From assembly GCA_937871145.1 (NCBI GenBank), contig CALMXN010000243.1, positions 1 through 9,061 on the forward strand: DNA of 9,061 nucleotides. The letters run 5' to 3'. Made by a program: the position numbers and the translations under genes. This document shows, piece after piece, positions 6,379 to 9,061 of the stretch (position 1 is the first letter of the stretch; each line of letters starts with the position of its first letter). Under the pieces are notes generated by a model, which had not been told where the DNA came from, ran no database searches, and saw only the letters and a program-made list of their open reading frames with translations. Source of the stretch: an uncultured Clostridia bacterium (GTDB lineage: Bacteria; Bacillota; Clostridia; Oscillospirales; Ruminococcaceae).

Positions 6379-7284
6379 TTATTCAAAAAGTGCATTAACA
6401 AAATCGGCATTGTCAAACGGCTGAATATCGTCAATCTTTTCACCTACTGTAACAATTTTTACTGGTAATTTTAGTTCATCAGCAATAGAAATTATTATTC
6501 CGCCTTTTGCTGTTCCGTCAAGCTTTGTGAGGATTATTCCTGTGATATCAGCAACTTCCTTAAACTGCTTTGCCTGATTTACTGCGTTCTGTCCTGTTGT
6601 TGCATCAAGTGCAAGAAGTATTTCAAGAGCACAGCCTTCTGCCTGTGCATTGATAATCTTTGAAATCTTTTTAAGTTCGTCCATAAGATTTTTCTTGTTA
6701 TGGAGTCGTCCTGCTGTATCACATATAACAACGTCGACTTTTCTTGCCTTTGCGGCAGTTACTGCGTCAAAAACAACTGCAGCAGGGTCAGAGCCTTCAT
6801 TATGCTTTATGATGTCAACACCTGCACGGTCTGTCCAAACTTCAAGCTGGTCTATTGCGGCGGCTCGGAAGGTATCAGCAGCAGCGACAAGAACTTTCTT
6901 TCCGTCCATTTTAAGCTGGTTTGCAAGCTTTCCGATTGTTGTTGTCTTTCCTACGCCATTAACGCCTATAACCATAATAACAGAAGGTGTTGTTGACATA
7001 TCAAGAGGTGTGTTTTCGCCGAGCATTTCAATCATAATTTCTTTAATAAGATTTTTGACGTTTGCAGGGTTCTTTTCGCCTGTCTTTTTAACACGCTCAC
7101 GAAGTTCAGCACATATTTTTACTGATGTGTTTACTCCTATGTCGCTTAAAATTAATGTTTCTTCAAGCTCGTCAAAAAGTTCCTCATCAATTTTCGTGAA
7201 TGAATTGAGTATTCCCTCAATTCCGCCCATCATTGAATCCTTTGTTTTTTTCAAGCCTTGTTTAAGCTTTTCAAATAAGCCCAT
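6379..7284 (-). CDS. ftsY: Signal recognition particle receptor FtsY
   Basis: SRP GTPase that receives the SRP-ribosome complex at the inner face of the membrane and hands it to SecYEG. It is 301 residues: a short basic N-terminus (MGLFEKLKQGLKKTKDS) that can serve as membrane-targeting helix, the helical N domain to about 95, then the NG GTPase domain. G elements: GVNGVGKTT at 107-115, DTFRAAAIDQL at 137-147, DTAGR at 189-193 and TKLDGTAKGG at 253-262, closing with VGEKIDDIQPF at 280-290. The long acidic A domain of E. coli FtsY is absent, as is usual in Firmicutes. The ATG at 7284 lies 9 nt after smc; the smc stop TAG is part of the ftsY SD (TAGGAG), a tight coupling. The ylxM-ffh genes that often follow ftsY are not here. 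Confidence 0.98.
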   Translation of the reverse strand: MGLFEKLKQGLKKTKDSMMGGIEGILNSFTKIDEELFDELEETLILSDIGVNTSVKICAELRERVKKTGEKNPANVKNLIKEIMIEMLGENTPLDMSTTPSVIMVIGVNGVGKTTTIGKLANQLKMDGKKVLVAAADTFRAAAIDQLEVWTDRAGVDIIKHNEGSDPAAVVFDAVTAAKARKVDVVICDTAGRLHNKKNLMDELKKISKIINAQAEGCALEILLALDATTGQNAVNQAKQFKEVADITGIILTKLDGTAKGGIIISIADELKLPVKIVTVGEKIDDIQPFDNADFVNALFE

Positions 7285-7293
7285 AGTATTCTC

Positions 7294-9061
7294 CTACTCA
7301 TTAATATTGATATCTTTAGTATTGTCCATTTTTAGAAGCTTTGATATACCCTTCTGCTGCATTGTTACGCCATAAAGTACATCTGCTTCTTCCATTGTAC
7401 CACGTCTGTGGGTAATTGTAATAAACTGAGTGGTACCTGTGAATTTTCTTAGGTATGCGGCATATTTTGCAACGTTGACATCATCAAGTGCCGCCTCAAT
7501 TTCATCAAGGATACAGAACGGTGACGGACGAAGCTTCAGGATAGCAAAGTAAATTGCTATTGCTATGAATGCCTGCTCTCCACCTGAAAGAAGGCTCAGG
7601 CTCTTGATTACTTTACCCGGAGGAGCAACATTTATTTCAATACCTGACTCAAGAATATTTGAAGGATCAGTGAGGATGAGTTCCGCTTTTCCTCCCCCGA
7701 ATAGTTCCACAAATATACTCTTAAAGTTATTGTTAATCTGATTGAAACTTTCAGTGAAAATCTCCTTCATATTTGAAGTAAGGTCATCAATAAGACTTTC
7801 AAGCTCAGCTTTCGATGTTTCAACATCATTAAGTTGCTTTGACATAAATTCATATCTTTCAGATACTTCTTTATATTCTTCTATCGCTGCAACATTGACA
7901 CTACCAAGATTTTTGATTTTGTTCTTAATTTCGTTGAGTAACTTCTGTGCAACAAGAATATCCTCAACCTCAACAGCAATTGTTGCAGCTTCTGACCTTG
8001 AGAGCTGATACTGCTCCCACATATCAGAAATAATTGTGTCGTATTCCTTCTGTATAGAAATTTTTCTTTCAGAAACCTTTGCAAGTTCCCTTGAAAGCTT
8101 TTCTTTTTCATCATTCATAATCTTCTGATGATTACGCTTTTCATTAGCTTCAATTTCAAACTGCTGATGATTTTTCTGCTGCTCTTTTATGAGGACATTT
8201 ACACTTTCAATGTTGGATTTAGAAGCATCAAGGGCAGTTTTCTTTTCCTCAATACAAGTTTTCTTCTGTGCTATAATCGCATTCTGCTCTTCAATCTGGC
8301 AATTGAGTATCACAAAGTCATTTTCAGTATTTGTTACTGTTGCCGTGAGTTGTTCAATGCTCTGCTCGCAAGATTCAATATCCTTTGAAAGCTCAATCTG
8401 CTTCATCTTGTACATTGAGAGCTTTTCTGACATAAGCTCACGCTTATCCTGATAGCTTTCAATTTTATTCTGTGTCTGTGAAATGAGAAGTTCCTTATCT
8501 GTAATTTCCTTTTCACATAAAGCTAAATCGGTCTTTGATTTTTCAATTGTTGCTTGCTGATTTTCAAACTTTGCTTCAGCGGAATTTATGCTGTTTTCTG
8601 CACTCTCAAGATTATCTTCCATCTGGTCAAGTGTAAGAGTAATATGCTTAAGTTCAGAATCAAAACGGATTTTATCAGAAGTAACAAGATTAATATCTTC
8701 CTTGACAGCCTCAACATCAATGATAAGCTTGTCAACCTCGGCCTGATACAGTGAAAGCTTTGTTTTAAGCTGTTCGTATGTTTCGGACAATGAGGATATC
8801 TGTTCTTTTATTGAAGTTATTTCATTCTTTCGTGTGAGAACACCAGTTGAACGTGAGGTACTTCCTCCTGTAAAAGAACCGCCTGCGTTGATAACCTGTC
8901 CGTCAAGGGTAACGATTTTGAATTTATACCCGTATTTTTTTGAAATCAAAGAGGCTGAATCAATATCCTCAGCAATAACTATTCTTCCTAAAAGATACTG
9001 TATAATTCCCGAAAATTCGGGAGCGCATGAAACAATTTCGCTAGCGACAGAAATGAATCCC
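7294..9061 (-). CDS. smc: Chromosome partition protein SMC, C-terminal half (5' end outside window)
   Basis: SMC is the ATPase of the SMC-ScpAB condensin that extrudes loops and aids segregation. The reading frame is open to the right edge, giving 588 full residues. They start inside the hinge (LLGRIVIAEDIDSA, then KIVTLDGQVINAGGSFTGGS, the conserved glycine-rich hinge end, about 8923-8860). A long coiled coil rich in E, K, Q and S follows (about 8830-7800), then the C-terminal head: LGSVNVAAIEEY, the FGGGKAEL strand, the ABC signature LSGGEQ (7590-7573), Walker B FCILDE (7518-7501) with the D-loop ALDD, and the switch ITHRRGTMEEADVLYGVTMQ. About 520 residues follow the hinge, close to B. subtilis SMC, so nothing is missing. 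A TTG at 8949 is an internal leucine codon, not a start. Confidence 0.98.
   Translation of the reverse strand, partial: GFISVASEIVSCAPEFSGIIQYLLGRIVIAEDIDSASLISKKYGYKFKIVTLDGQVINAGGSFTGGSTSRSTGVLTRKNEITSIKEQISSLSETYEQLKTKLSLYQAEVDKLIIDVEAVKEDINLVTSDKIRFDSELKHITLTLDQMEDNLESAENSINSAEAKFENQQATIEKSKTDLALCEKEITDKELLISQTQNKIESYQDKRELMSEKLSMYKMKQIELSKDIESCEQSIEQLTATVTNTENDFVILNCQIEEQNAIIAQKKTCIEEKKTALDASKSNIESVNVLIKEQQKNHQQFEIEANEKRNHQKIMNDEKEKLSRELAKVSERKISIQKEYDTIISDMWEQYQLSRSEAATIAVEVEDILVAQKLLNEIKNKIKNLGSVNVAAIEEYKEVSERYEFMSKQLNDVETSKAELESLIDDLTSNMKEIFTESFNQINNNFKSIFVELFGGGKAELILTDPSNILESGIEINVAPPGKVIKSLSLLSGGEQAFIAIAIYFAILKLRPSPFCILDEIEAALDDVNVAKYAAYLRKFTGTTQFITITHRRGTMEEADVLYGVTMQQKGISKLLKMDNTKDININE

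Noticed and set aside
6650..7375. Long plus-strand open frame (241 codons) opposite ftsY
   Set aside because: It is antisense to the well-conserved GTPase domain of ftsY and its translation is serine- and phenylalanine-rich with no recognisable motif. It is a shadow of codon use on the minus strand.
9007..9020. Inverted repeat CCCGAATTTTCGGG inside smc
   Set aside because: Six-base arms within the conserved hinge coding sequence, with no T-run after it on the minus strand. It is explained by codons.

Overview
The window is a housekeeping segment of a low-GC Firmicute chromosome, most likely from the class Clostridia. A Ruminococcus/Oscillospiraceae-type gut lineage is my best guess, based on protein style, AT-rich codon use and gene order; no marker in the window proves it. 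All eleven genes lie on the minus strand and are packed head to tail, so transcription runs from 9061 towards 1. There is no tRNA, rRNA, insertion sequence, CRISPR array, phage gene or other sign of transfer, and no gene-free stretch reaches 300 bases.

In transcription order, the first block is smc (partial, C-terminal half), ftsY, rdgB, yhbY, nadD, yqeK, rsfS and leuS (9061 to 1477). Neighbours overlap or are separated by at most 32 nt, and I see no internal terminator or promoter, so this looks like one long operon whose promoter lies outside the window. It joins two neighbourhoods that are separate in Bacillus subtilis: smc-ftsY (chromosome organisation and signal recognition particle receptor) and yqeI/yhbY-nadD-yqeK-yqeL/rsfS (ribosome assembly, NAD synthesis, Ap4A breakdown, ribosome silencing).

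The second block is rpsU (ribosomal protein S21, 57 aa, 1177-1350). It has its own near-consensus sigma-A promoter, a short leader with two inverted repeats, a strong Shine-Dalgarno (SD) sequence and an intrinsic terminator directly after it. It is therefore an individually controlled unit inside the gene string.

The third block is yqeG (HAD-family phosphatase) followed 11 nt later by a partial, divergent endonuclease IV-like gene running off the left end.

The shared theme is growth: ribosome biogenesis and tuning (YhbY, RsfS, S21, LeuRS), nucleotide-pool hygiene and cofactor supply (RdgB, NadD, YqeK), DNA repair (Nfo-like), chromosome folding (SMC) and protein targeting (FtsY). I found no convincing undescribed system. 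The items most worth a second look are the palindrome over the rpsU transcription start, the hairpin touching its SD, and the divergent Nfo-like protein.
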